Assembly: GCA_036494545.1 (NCBI GenBank)
Contig: DASXOB010000018.1
Coordinates: 1 to 64,000, forward strand
Reading direction: 5' to 3'
DNA: 64,000 nt
Origin: JAICXG01 sp036494545
Lineage (GTDB): Bacteria > Verrucomicrobiota > Verrucomicrobiia > Chthoniobacterales > UBA10450
The position numbers and the translations under genes were made by a program. This document shows positions 51,000 to 58,922 of the stretch, one piece after another. The notes below the pieces were generated by a model. The model was given only the letters and a program-made list of their open reading frames with translations, was not told the DNA's origin and did not search any database. The stretch's first letter is position 1. Each line of letters opens with the position of its first letter.

Positions 51000-51392
51000 A
51001 TGAAAAAACTGTTTAATATCGTGCAAGATAGGAGATGGCTAACCATCATCGGCGGAGTAGGACTCGGGTTGGCGCTCATTGCCGCGCCGGCCCAGGTCGC
51101 CCAGACAGCGCCGAATGCAACGCTCACCGCGCTCGTTCAGGACCAGCAGTGCCAGGGGGGCGACTTCGTCAACGTGACCCTGACTGCGACCCTGTCGCCG
51201 CAGCAGCGGAACGTCCGCTATAGCTGGGACTTCAACAACGACGGGATCTTCGATACCGCGCCGAGCCGAAATCCCACCGTTACTCATCTCTATCCCGATG
51301 AGACGAACCAGACCGCTACGGTGAAAGTCACCAGGGGCACAAGAAGTGTGACTGATTCAGTCGCCTTCAGCACGCTCGAGTGTGACAACTAA
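51000..51392 (+). CDS. small secreted PKD-like protein (copy 2)
   Basis: A 130-residue paralogue of 48913-49305. The signal helix (WLTIIGGVGLGLALIAAPAQ) and core (NVTLTATLSPQQRNVRYSWD ... IFDTAPSRNPTVTHLYPDET) are nearly the same, with terminal cysteines retained. Differences cluster near the domain start (DQQCQGGDFVN versus NQQCASSEFVN) and the end. The upstream leader is conserved. Role unknown; PKD-like domains mediate protein or carbohydrate contact outside the cell. Confidence 0.7.
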   Translation: MKKLFNIVQDRRWLTIIGGVGLGLALIAAPAQVAQTAPNATLTALVQDQQCQGGDFVNVTLTATLSPQQRNVRYSWDFNNDGIFDTAPSRNPTVTHLYPDETNQTATVKVTRGTRSVTDSVAFSTLECDN

Positions 51393-51759
51393 CTAATGCC
51401 GTTCCATCAGCCGGGCCGGGGTGAGGCACTCACCCCGGCCCGTGCCGACTCAGATTGGCCAGTGTAGGAATTCCCAGCCCTGGCGGTTTTCTCCGGCTTT
51501 GAAGGCCTCAGTCGGTTGTTTCGCAATTCGTTGCGGCTCGTTTGCAAATGGTCCGTCTCCCAGCTTTTGAATCCCTCTTGCTTCCCGGCTTTAAAATTGC
51601 GCTTGCCTCTTTTCGTCGGATTTGCCAAATCTTGTGCGATGACCTCCTTAATCTCCCAGCAATTCGCAGTTCCGACCGTGTTAGATGTAACGTTTTTCGC
51701 GCTACATTGCGAGCTTTCATCTAGTCCTCACAGGTCAACGCACTATTGAGCCAACAAAT
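51393..51759. other. intergenic stretch without recognisable gene
   Basis: A hairpin-like repeat GCCGGGCCGGGGTGAG ... CTCACCCCGGCCCG lies just after copy 2 (about 51410-51443) and is probably its terminator. The rest shows no supported gene. Confidence 0.4.
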
Positions 51760-52089
51760 ATGATTGAAAAAATTGAATACAGTGATTTGGAGCCTTCTCC
51801 TGGAGACCTTCTCCGCGTTACGGTCATTGGCTCAGGCAGATTCGAGCTTTCAGTGTCCTGCTTTATAGACAATCCACCACCGCCTCGTTTTGCTCCTTGT
51901 GACGAATGCAGAACGAAATCCGTGCGTGCAGGCGAGGCGTTCGAGATGATTGTCCCGAGCGATCTCGAGGGCCGGTCACAAGGACTCCAGTTTGACGTTC
52001 GCGACTTGGAAACCTCCCAGACAATTACTCAGCGCATTCAGATAAAACAGCAAGGCAACGAACGCGGCAGAATGATGGCGAGCGCTTAG
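51760..52089 (+). CDS. small protein coupled to a 2TM protein
   Basis: A 109-residue soluble, strand-rich protein (MIEKIEYSDLEPSPGDLLRV ... DPHIQ-free; ends GNERGRMMASA). It has three cysteines in SVSCFIDN and FAPCDECRTKS; the latter CDEC is a possible metal knuckle. Its stop is two bases before the next ATG, so the two genes form an operon. Not recognised. Base composition is lower in GC than the housekeeping genes. Confidence 0.5.
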   Translation: MIEKIEYSDLEPSPGDLLRVTVIGSGRFELSVSCFIDNPPPPRFAPCDECRTKSVRAGEAFEMIVPSDLEGRSQGLQFDVRDLETSQTITQRIQIKQQGNERGRMMASA

Positions 52090-52091
52090 CC

Positions 52092-52619
52092 ATGAATACG
52101 CCGCTTACAAGCAATCGAACATTACTGGAATCTGATATTGACCGACTCTATCAACGGCTCTATTCCGTTCAGAAACGCGGATTACGTTATTCGCTTATCC
52201 GGCGTGGGCTCGCTTACTTACTCAAAGCCACTGTCGTTTTGGGAAGTGTCGCAGTCGCGTCTCAGCGATTCCCAGAGTATGACCAAGTATTCGGGATAGC
52301 AACGTTAGCAGCATATGGAGCTGACTCGGTGACTTCCAATCTCAAACGGTTGGTCGCAATGGTCGAGGCGGGATACGCTGCCAAGGCGAATGCTCTTTCT
52401 GTGTCTTCCAGCTATAATCGCGAGCTTGGCGTATCCATTGAGCAACTCAACCAGAAGACAATCACACAGCAGGAGTTCGACGCGAAGAAGCTGCTACTGC
52501 AAAACAGCACGCACACCACATTGGAAGGGGCACTAAAGGAGATTGAACAACGAATAGCGGCAAACGATGTCGAGGCGCTGCGCCAACTGAAAATCGAAGC
52601 CGAAGCAAAGCAACAATAA
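52092..52619 (+). CDS. two-helix membrane protein, SLATT-like candidate
   Basis: A 175-residue protein: an N-terminal amphipathic stretch (DIDRLYQRLYSVQKRGLRYS), two hydrophobic helices (LAYLLKATVVLGSVAVASQR and YDQVFGIATLAAYGADSVTS), then a long C-terminal coiled coil (SSYNRELGVSIEQLNQKTIT ... KEIEQRIAANDVEALRQLKI). The 2TM-plus-coil design resembles SLATT-type effector proteins of nucleotide-signalling defence systems, but no nucleotide-generating partner is nearby. It is co-translated with the small CDEC protein. Alternative: an unrelated membrane scaffold. Confidence 0.45.
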   Translation: MNTPLTSNRTLLESDIDRLYQRLYSVQKRGLRYSLIRRGLAYLLKATVVLGSVAVASQRFPEYDQVFGIATLAAYGADSVTSNLKRLVAMVEAGYAAKANALSVSSSYNRELGVSIEQLNQKTITQQEFDAKKLLLQNSTHTTLEGALKEIEQRIAANDVEALRQLKIEAEAKQQ

Positions 52620-52869
52620 GCGCTAAAACACTCGCAGTGCCCACCTTGTTCTCGTTAGGCATTGAACCTCAATTGGATGAACGATGACCATGTCCCGCCG
52701 GCCTAGCCAGGCGACGGAGCCGACCGCGAACCGTCCTTAAGCCTAGTTTTGAGAGCATGCGAACATCGTTTCTCGCTCGCGCGGTCGCTGATCTTGTGTC
52801 TCGTTAGGTCTTGTAATCTCGCAGGAAGATATTGCGGCCACCTGCTGGCGTGATGCGAAAGTGTTTCGC
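52620..52869. other. intergenic DNA with TCGTTAGGC motifs
   Basis: It holds an exact TCGTTAGGC (52652-52660) and a TCGTTAGGT (about 52800-52808). The latter is preceded by GGTCGCTGATCTTGTGTC, closely matching 23426-23443. No gene is seen. Confidence 0.45.
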
Positions 52870-53040
52870 ATCGTTGAGAACGCGACTGCAAAGCACAGCC
52901 AGCCCAACGACACTGGTCGCCTTGGTGCTGACGCGTTTCTCCTCCGGCTCCGGCATGGGCAAGAAAGAACAGCAGGTCATAAGGATTGAGCAAGCCTGCA
53001 GGTTGCTGTTTACAAACAACGCTGCCAGTGCGCCGTTTGC
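52870..53040 (-). pseudogene. murJ: duplicated 5' fragment of murJ with upstream region
   Basis: The minus-strand ATG at 52956 begins MPEPEEKRVSTKATSVVGLA then VLCSRVLN, matching the first 26 residues of MurJ (47032-48645), after which homology stops at about 52879. Upstream of the ATG the match with the real murJ promoter side continues to about 53040. Together with the truncated PKD-like gene at 53205 this is a decayed copy of the 48.57-49.0 kb divergent gene pair. Confidence 0.8.
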
Positions 53041-53204
53041 TGGCCGGCATCGGGAATTGCCCTTTCTTCCAAACGATCACAAACTCAAAATGCGGCTAAA
53101 GACAAGAGTTTCGACGCCGCATTTGCTGATCGAATCGAGCGATGGTAACAAGCGCGTGACCTTCTAAGAGGCTTAGTCAAGGTGACGGAACGGACCTGCG
53201 GCAC

Positions 53205-53315
53205 ATGAAAACGAGCATCCTGCAAAATACGAAATCGCTAACCCAAATTAGTGGAGTGGGACTCGGGTTGGTGCTCATTGCCGCGCCGGCCCAGGTCGCC
53301 AAACAGAGAGAATGA
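53205..53315 (+). pseudogene. truncated copy of the secreted PKD-like gene (copy 3)
   Basis: A 36-codon frame MKTSILQNTKSLTQISGVGL ending LIAAPAQVAKQRE. It keeps the start and signal helix of the 48913 and 51000 genes (GVGLGLVLIAAPAQVA) and then stops, so the whole PKD-like domain is missing. The conserved leader (GACCTGCGGCAC) precedes the ATG. Confidence 0.75.
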
Positions 53316-53597
53316 CAATACTAAACTGAGAGTGGCAAATGCCATGACGCCACGGGATCGACGAAGAGATAAGGTTTTCATAGGGTTATTGGGTTCTTTG
53401 CTTGGTTCGAAAAAGGTAATTTTTGTGGGCGGAGCGTATTAGTAACGGAACTTACGTGCCGCTCTTTGCCTCGGAGCGAAGAATCAGGTGAGCAGAACAA
53501 AAATGGTTACAGCAATTCCCGCTAAACTAGCTGGATCGTCTCATCGCCTCCGTTGAACGGTAGTTGAAAGCATCGCGGGACAAGCGAAAGTTCAGAG
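53316..53597. other. intergenic stretch without recognisable gene
   Basis: No supported gene; debris after the truncated PKD-like copy and the upstream region of 53598. Confidence 0.35.
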
Positions 53598-53909
53598 GTG
53601 AAGAAAAAGAAGAAGGGAAAGAAAGCTCAGCGTGATACAACCGTATCGCCGTTTCGAGACAGACTTTGGCAATTATTTGCCGATCTGGCGCATGGGATGG
53701 ATGGCGCTGACGTGGTGGCTGCGCTCAAGCAGGCTGGCGAGGAAATTTGGGCGGTCGGAATCGACGATAGTTATAGCAACATGACTCAGGCGGACCAGGA
53801 CGCCGAGCCACTGGGGAATGCTTTTGACATAACCTGGCTGACCGTTGTTTGTATCAAGCTGAAAGAAATGAAGCAGGGCAGAAAGCCTACCGTGCGCATC
53901 AAACCCTAG
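53598..53909 (+). CDS. small protein with Lys-rich N-terminus
   Basis: A 103-residue protein starting at GTG 53598 (MKKKKKGKKAQRDTT), then an alpha-beta region (FRDRLWQLFADLAHGMDGAD, VVAALKQAGEEIWAVGIDDS, FDITWLTVVCIKLKEMKQGR). AGAGG lies immediately upstream. I do not recognise a family; a nucleic-acid-binding role is suggested only by the basic tail. Confidence 0.5.
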   Translation: MKKKKKGKKAQRDTTVSPFRDRLWQLFADLAHGMDGADVVAALKQAGEEIWAVGIDDSYSNMTQADQDAEPLGNAFDITWLTVVCIKLKEMKQGRKPTVRIKP

Positions 53910-53995
53910 TGATTCCTTCGATTATTCGACCGCTAATGCCTGACGAAGATCAACGTGATCTAGCGAGTCTATCGCTATCACTTTACTTTGCGACT

Positions 53996-54586
53996 CTACT
54001 TCTTTTGTAAGAGCGCCAGGTAGGATTCGTAGCCGACATTTTTCATATCCTCGCTTGCAATGAAGTGCAGGGCTGCCGATTGAATCGAGTAGCGCTTTCC
54101 GGTAGGCGACTTCGGATCGTCGAAAACGTGACCGAGATGGGCATCGCTCCGTTTTGCGCGCACCTCTGTGCGGTGCATGTCTTCTGAATTATCAGCTTTC
54201 TCGACAAGAAGATCTTTCGAGATGGGTTTGCTAAAAGCGGGAATGCCGAGACCGCTGTCGTATTTGTCGAGCGAAGTAAAGAGAGGCTCACCAGTGATCA
54301 CATCCACGTAGATACCTGTTCGCGCATTATTCCAGAACTCGTTCTGAAACGGTGTCTGGCTGCCATTTTCCCGCACTACGGAATATTCCTCTGGCTTCAG
54401 GCGGTCGCGCAAGACAGCATCACTGGGCACCGGCCGATTCGCGTCAAAGCCTCGAGTTTCGCTTTTCTCTTTCTGCGCCTGGAAGAAAAAGAAGAGTGCA
54501 CCGGCGGTAAGGAGGACGGCGACCGCCACTCCAGCGTACGTGCTGAGACTCGATTTTTCCTCACTTGTGATTCGACCTCCGTTCAT
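53996..54586 (-). CDS. membrane-anchored MsrB-like protein lacking the catalytic cysteine
   Basis: A 196-residue protein with an N-terminal anchor (YAGVAVAVLLTAGALFFFF, residues 17-35) and an MsrB fold. RTGIYVDVITGEPLFTSLDK, FSKPISKDLLVEKADNS, RTEVRAKRSDAHLGHVFDD and SAALHFI line up with methionine-R-sulfoxide reductase. The catalytic Cys (RYCINS in the family) is Ser at S167 (RYSIQS), and the KYDSGxGWPSF segment reads KYDSGLGIPAF. The zinc CxxC pairs are also absent. Known enzymes need the Cys, so it is either inactive, a binding protein for oxidised Met, or selenium- or Ser-based chemistry (unlikely). Confidence 0.85.
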   Translation of the reverse strand: MNGGRITSEEKSSLSTYAGVAVAVLLTAGALFFFFQAQKEKSETRGFDANRPVPSDAVLRDRLKPEEYSVVRENGSQTPFQNEFWNNARTGIYVDVITGEPLFTSLDKYDSGLGIPAFSKPISKDLLVEKADNSEDMHRTEVRAKRSDAHLGHVFDDPKSPTGKRYSIQSAALHFIASEDMKNVGYESYLALLQKK

Positions 54587-54779
54587 CAGGCTGCGCTCCG
54601 ATCTCTACTAGATATATCATGCCCGCCAATCTTTCTTCAAGAGCGGATTCACGGGGGCTTGCCCTGGCAAAGCCGGGTCGGGCGATCAAACCGAATGCGA
54701 ATTTGGGCTGGAACGCGTGGCAAGATGGACCACGACGCCACGGTTCTAAGTCATCGAACCAAGGCGTTGATTCTTACTG

Positions 54780-56018
54780 CTAAAGTCGCTCACCCGAAAA
54801 GACAGGTTGATCCCAGCGTTGCTGGACTTCCTGGCCCGCATCCTTCCTGGAGCTGATATCGGTCGAGATTCCACACAGACCGTACGGTTCGCCCGCTCCG
54901 TCGAGCAGAGGCACCTTTACCGAGATAAAAGTTAAGATCTTGCCATCGCGTACCATTTGCTCTTCAAACTGTGCCGGTTTGCGCGACTCGATGACCTTAA
55001 GATCATTCGCCCGTAAGGCACTTCCGATCTCTTTGCCGAATAACTCCACCGGGGAACGACCAATGATTTGTCCAGACTTAAAACCAAATGCGCGCTCATA
55101 TTGGGCATTGACGAGAACGAAGCGACTTTCCAGGTCTTTGATATAAACAATGGCGGTCGTATTATCGACAATGGCGCGAAGCTGTGCCTCACTCGCCCTG
55201 AGTTCGCGAGTGCGGCCGGCAATGATTTCGCTCGTCCGCTCTAACTCGGCTTGCAGTTGCCCTATTTCATCCCTGTCTTTCTCACTCGCGACCAAGGGCA
55301 TTTCGGTTCGCAGCGCTCGGGCCGCGAGCTGAAGTTGCTTCATCCGTCGCCGGATGAAGGCGATAAAAAGGAGCAGGCTTCCTACAATGGAAAGCAGGGC
55401 CATGCTGATAGTGATCCCTACAATCTTGATTGATTGGTCATGATCCTGTTTGGATCGGCTAAGTCGTAGCCTTTGCAGCTGATCTTCCTCGCGGTCAATC
55501 TGCTCGACTGCGGTGCGTGCGGGCTTCATGGCCGCGTCGGACGTGACAAGGATCCTATCCCATTCGGCTAAGGGTCTGGGCGTGTCGGCATCGAGGAAGG
55601 TTTCCATCCGCTTTATTTTCGTAAGAATAATTGGCCGTAACTCTGAGACGCGGGCCAATTGCAGCGGGTTGTCGGCAACCTGGCGTTCGATTTCATCCAA
55701 TCGGCGCAACCCCTCTGCTTTTTCCTCGCCGAACCGGTGCTTCATCTCCGGCCGAAGACTGATCGCGTATCCTCGGGCCGCGCTCTCCATTCCAAGCAAG
55801 CTGATGAGCAGATCGCGCAAGTCGCTCCGCACAACTTCCGAATGGGCCACCCATCGTTCTGCCTCCGCCTCTTTCTCGACGTCCTCGTGGTAAAGGTTCA
55901 ATCCAAACGTCAGAACGACGATCGGAAATCCGAGCGCGACGATCCCCTTGGCGATCAGCGGCAGATCGCGCCAAAGTCGTCGGACCATGAAACCCTGGCT
56001 CGAGTTTGAGCCCATCAC
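54780..56018 (-). CDS. CHASE3-HAMP-PAS sensor protein without output domain
   Basis: A 412-residue protein. It has a membrane helix near residues 22-43 and a CHASE3-type periplasmic helical domain (SEVVRSDLRDLLISLLGMES to QIDREEDQLQRLRLSR). A second helix follows near 200-222 with a HAMP-like linker, then a coiled coil and one PAS domain (LRAIVDNTTAIVYIKDLESR to GISTDISSRKDAGQEV). It stops about 14 residues after the PAS, where a histidine kinase or GGDEF domain usually follows. The stop is not followed in any frame by kinase motifs (no H-box before 54600), so it was truncated or acts through a partner. Confidence 0.8.
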   Translation of the reverse strand: MMGSNSSQGFMVRRLWRDLPLIAKGIVALGFPIVVLTFGLNLYHEDVEKEAEAERWVAHSEVVRSDLRDLLISLLGMESAARGYAISLRPEMKHRFGEEKAEGLRRLDEIERQVADNPLQLARVSELRPIILTKIKRMETFLDADTPRPLAEWDRILVTSDAAMKPARTAVEQIDREEDQLQRLRLSRSKQDHDQSIKIVGITISMALLSIVGSLLLFIAFIRRRMKQLQLAARALRTEMPLVASEKDRDEIGQLQAELERTSEIIAGRTRELRASEAQLRAIVDNTTAIVYIKDLESRFVLVNAQYERAFGFKSGQIIGRSPVELFGKEIGSALRANDLKVIESRKPAQFEEQMVRDGKILTFISVKVPLLDGAGEPYGLCGISTDISSRKDAGQEVQQRWDQPVFSGERL

Positions 56019-56118
56019 CGGCTAGTGAAGCGGGAAACGTGCCTGAGGCTGAATTTGCGACCGGTGGGGCCGGGACGATTTCTCTTCCAGCGGCGGAATT
56101 CTTCCCTCATATTCGAGT

Positions 56119-56979
56119 ATGTCGGTTTGGGTGGGAGCTTTTGGGAACGATGTCACGATCAACGTGCTCGCTTCTATCATTGCATCGGGCATTCTTCTCG
56201 CCGTCGGTTTTCTGTGGGGAAAGTACAAGGAGCGCCATCGCTTTGGCCGCAAGCTTGAGGAATACGATTTCTATCCCTACACGATTAACCGGGACAACTT
56301 TCCTGAGTTCAATCTAAATAACTTTCGGCTCGGGATGCACTACTTCCTCCGCAATCTTGACCCGATGGCGGCACGCCAACTGATCTTTATCGGCGAACAA
56401 AATAACGTTCGATCCAAACTCGAACTGGCGGAGCAAAAGGTTTACGCCCGGCTTTTCTCTCGTTATGATGGCAATCGTATCGCTGATGATACTCGCGAGT
56501 ATCTTGAGAACTTTTCTCGGATCGCACGCTTAATCGGCAAATCTTTTCCCGATCTCGGAATTGAAGTTCTGCTGCATGACCTTTCAAACCCTTCACGCTC
56601 ACTTGTCGTGCTGGAAAACAATGTTACCGGGCGTCGTCTCCACGACGGCACAACAAATCTGGTCATCGACTTAAAGAAGCGCCAGATGTCGCACGAGGAG
56701 AAGCTCAACTACGAGCTCAATCTCGGTTCGCGTAAGTTTAAGTGCACCACCGTTCCAATCATTCGACCTGAGTACGGGGTGGTTGGCGCCATCTGCATCA
56801 ATGTGGACGCTAACTACCTAACTGAGGAAGTGCTGAGTTCCTCGGAAAAGGTAACGAACTTCTTCCAGACTTTTTGTCGAACGGACATGCAACTGGACGA
56901 AAACATCCTCAGCCGCGAGGAATACGCCAAAGCTTGCAAGGGCAAACGCCATTTCAAAGACTCGCGCTTCGAATCGTGA
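56119..56979 (+). CDS. membrane-anchored YheO-like PAS domain protein
   Basis: A 286-residue protein with one N-terminal membrane helix (VLASIIASGILLAVGFLWG). From about residue 130 it has a PAS-like sensor of the YheO type: IGKSFPDLGIEVLLHDLSNP, SLVVLENNVTGRRLHDGTTN and GVVGAICINVDANYL. YheO proteins are usually cytosolic and end in a DUF1836-like HTH; this one has no HTH and is anchored, so it is an unusual variant. It is divergent from the CHASE3-PAS protein (100 bp between starts), and the two could form one sensing unit. Confidence 0.7.
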   Translation: MSVWVGAFGNDVTINVLASIIASGILLAVGFLWGKYKERHRFGRKLEEYDFYPYTINRDNFPEFNLNNFRLGMHYFLRNLDPMAARQLIFIGEQNNVRSKLELAEQKVYARLFSRYDGNRIADDTREYLENFSRIARLIGKSFPDLGIEVLLHDLSNPSRSLVVLENNVTGRRLHDGTTNLVIDLKKRQMSHEEKLNYELNLGSRKFKCTTVPIIRPEYGVVGAICINVDANYLTEEVLSSSEKVTNFFQTFCRTDMQLDENILSREEYAKACKGKRHFKDSRFES

Positions 56980-57161
56980 TTCCTATCGGCGACTGTGCGA
57001 TTCCATGTTGCCTCGAAGCGCACTCAAGCGAGATCGGCGACTTCCGACGGGGAGTCGCCCACCCAGCCAAAGTTATCCGCCAAAGGTTTGCCCCGTATCA
57101 GTGCAAGCGTTAAGGAACAAACCAATCCAGACAATCGAGGCAGCGATCGGCAGTTAACGTA

Positions 57162-58802
57162 TTACTTCGCCTTGGCGGATCCCGATCCATCTCGTGGCAA
57201 AACACGAATGATGGCCATCATTCCGCCGTCTTCATGATCCAGGATATGGCAATGATAGACGAAGTCACCAACGTCCGGGCCGCGGAAATCCATGCGGACG
57301 CCGACACTTGGATAGGGCCCCGTCCCGGTCCAATACGGGATGTCGACCGTATCAAGCATCTGACGTTCCGCGGCAGGCACCGGTTTGCCGTTGCGTTGCA
57401 GCAGCCCGAAATGGATCTGATGCATGTGGAACTCGTGGTTTTCGTTCGCGCGATTTTGGATTATCCAATCCTCAACTGAGCCCTGAGTCGTGATAATCGC
57501 TGGAGGATCATCCATGCTGTAAGGTTTCGGGGTTTGGCCATCGACTGTAATATAGAAGTTGGTGTCGTCCTCCGAGAAATAGAGCGTTCGAGTTGTGGTC
57601 GGCTTGGCTTCGAAGAGTCCGGCAAAGCGCTGCGGCGTGGGCGGACCGGAGACGGCAGGTAACTTTCGACTTGAAGAGTCAGCCGTTGTCGAGGTTGTGA
57701 TATGAAATAGCGGGCGCAGGGGATCGGGATCGCCGCCAGGTCCGGTATTCACTCGCAGAGTGACCAGACGCGCCAGTTTAGTAGTGGAGGAAGGACCCGT
57801 AACGATAAACTCTGCCCGGCCGGCCGGCGGAATCAGCAGATGGGTTTTGGTAATACTTTTGGCCTGACCTGAACCGGTCTGTGAACCGAGGGCAACGCCG
57901 TCGAGCGCGATGATTTCCATCGGCTGTGGCACACCATCATAGAATAACTGGAGATCCAGAATGGTAACTGCGGCGGAATTGACCAGCCGCCAGAACTGTT
58001 TTTCTCCCGGCTGCATGACATACTCAGCCGGAACGAAAGCAGGACTACCTACAGGAACATAATTTACAGAGAGATCCGCGGCGGCATCGTCGTCGGCGGG
58101 TTTGTGTCTCTGCCCATGACGCCGTGGCGGTGGGTTGACCGGTTGATTGTCCCGTACCACAATCAATTCCTGGGGAAGTCCCGCGACCTCAGGATTTACG
58201 TTTTCGATTCCCTCCACCACGATGACTCCGGTTGCCCCACCCTGCACTGCGGCTGTGGCAAGACCATGGATATGCGGGTGATACCAGTAAAGACCAGGCG
58301 GTTCGTTTTTTGGGAAGTGAACCTCATAGCGGAAAGTTTCGCCAGTGTTGATGATGGTACGGATGACTTCGTCCTGATGACAAATGGGCGGAGTGTTAGT
58401 GCCGTGATAGTGAAGGTTCACGGAAGCTGCGGTCATATTAAGATCTCCGCATCCGCCCTCGCCTGCTTTGGAGATTTCCATGCCGGGCATATCCGGCATT
58501 GTCCCAACATCCTCTGGAACAAGGTTGGTCAGGTTGATGATCAGTTTGTCGCCCGGTTGGACATGAAGCGTCGGCGCCTCGGAACCATCGGAATTGACAA
58601 AGCAATACTTGGGATTACCAGCGACATCTGGTGATGTCTGATAGCTGAGGTCAACTGTCAGAACGCCATCCTTGCTGTAAAGGTCTTCAGGTTCCTGAAT
58701 GATACTCCCTGCCGGAAAACGTGCGCAGGGATCCTGCGCCAGAACTCCCAGTTGCGAGGCGACAAGCGCCAGCCCGGCCAATATTATTTCTTTATTTTTC
58801 AT
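57162..58802 (-). CDS. secreted multicopper oxidase
   Basis: A 546-residue exported protein (signal IILAGLALVASQLGVLA) with three cupredoxin domains. All four copper-binding blocks are present: NLHYHGTN, YWYHPHIHGL, HEFHMHQIHF and VYHCHILDHEDGGMM. The last has the T1 Cys-His and axial Met. It belongs to the laccase/CotA-CueO-like group; the substrate may be phenols, Cu(I) or Fe(II). The ATG at 58802 is preferred to the longer frame at 58850. It is downstream of a kelch galactose-oxidase-like gene on the same strand. Confidence 0.93.
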   Translation of the reverse strand: MKNKEIILAGLALVASQLGVLAQDPCARFPAGSIIQEPEDLYSKDGVLTVDLSYQTSPDVAGNPKYCFVNSDGSEAPTLHVQPGDKLIINLTNLVPEDVGTMPDMPGMEISKAGEGGCGDLNMTAASVNLHYHGTNTPPICHQDEVIRTIINTGETFRYEVHFPKNEPPGLYWYHPHIHGLATAAVQGGATGVIVVEGIENVNPEVAGLPQELIVVRDNQPVNPPPRRHGQRHKPADDDAAADLSVNYVPVGSPAFVPAEYVMQPGEKQFWRLVNSAAVTILDLQLFYDGVPQPMEIIALDGVALGSQTGSGQAKSITKTHLLIPPAGRAEFIVTGPSSTTKLARLVTLRVNTGPGGDPDPLRPLFHITTSTTADSSSRKLPAVSGPPTPQRFAGLFEAKPTTTRTLYFSEDDTNFYITVDGQTPKPYSMDDPPAIITTQGSVEDWIIQNRANENHEFHMHQIHFGLLQRNGKPVPAAERQMLDTVDIPYWTGTGPYPSVGVRMDFRGPDVGDFVYHCHILDHEDGGMMAIIRVLPRDGSGSAKAK

Positions 58803-58922
58803 ATCTCTCAAGAACTGACTTCCAAGCAGGGGACGCGCCACGGCGCCCATCTCTCAGGACGCCGTGGCTTGACTTTGACTTAAACCTTCCAACGAATGGA
58901 TCACCCATCCGTTGCCATCTAA

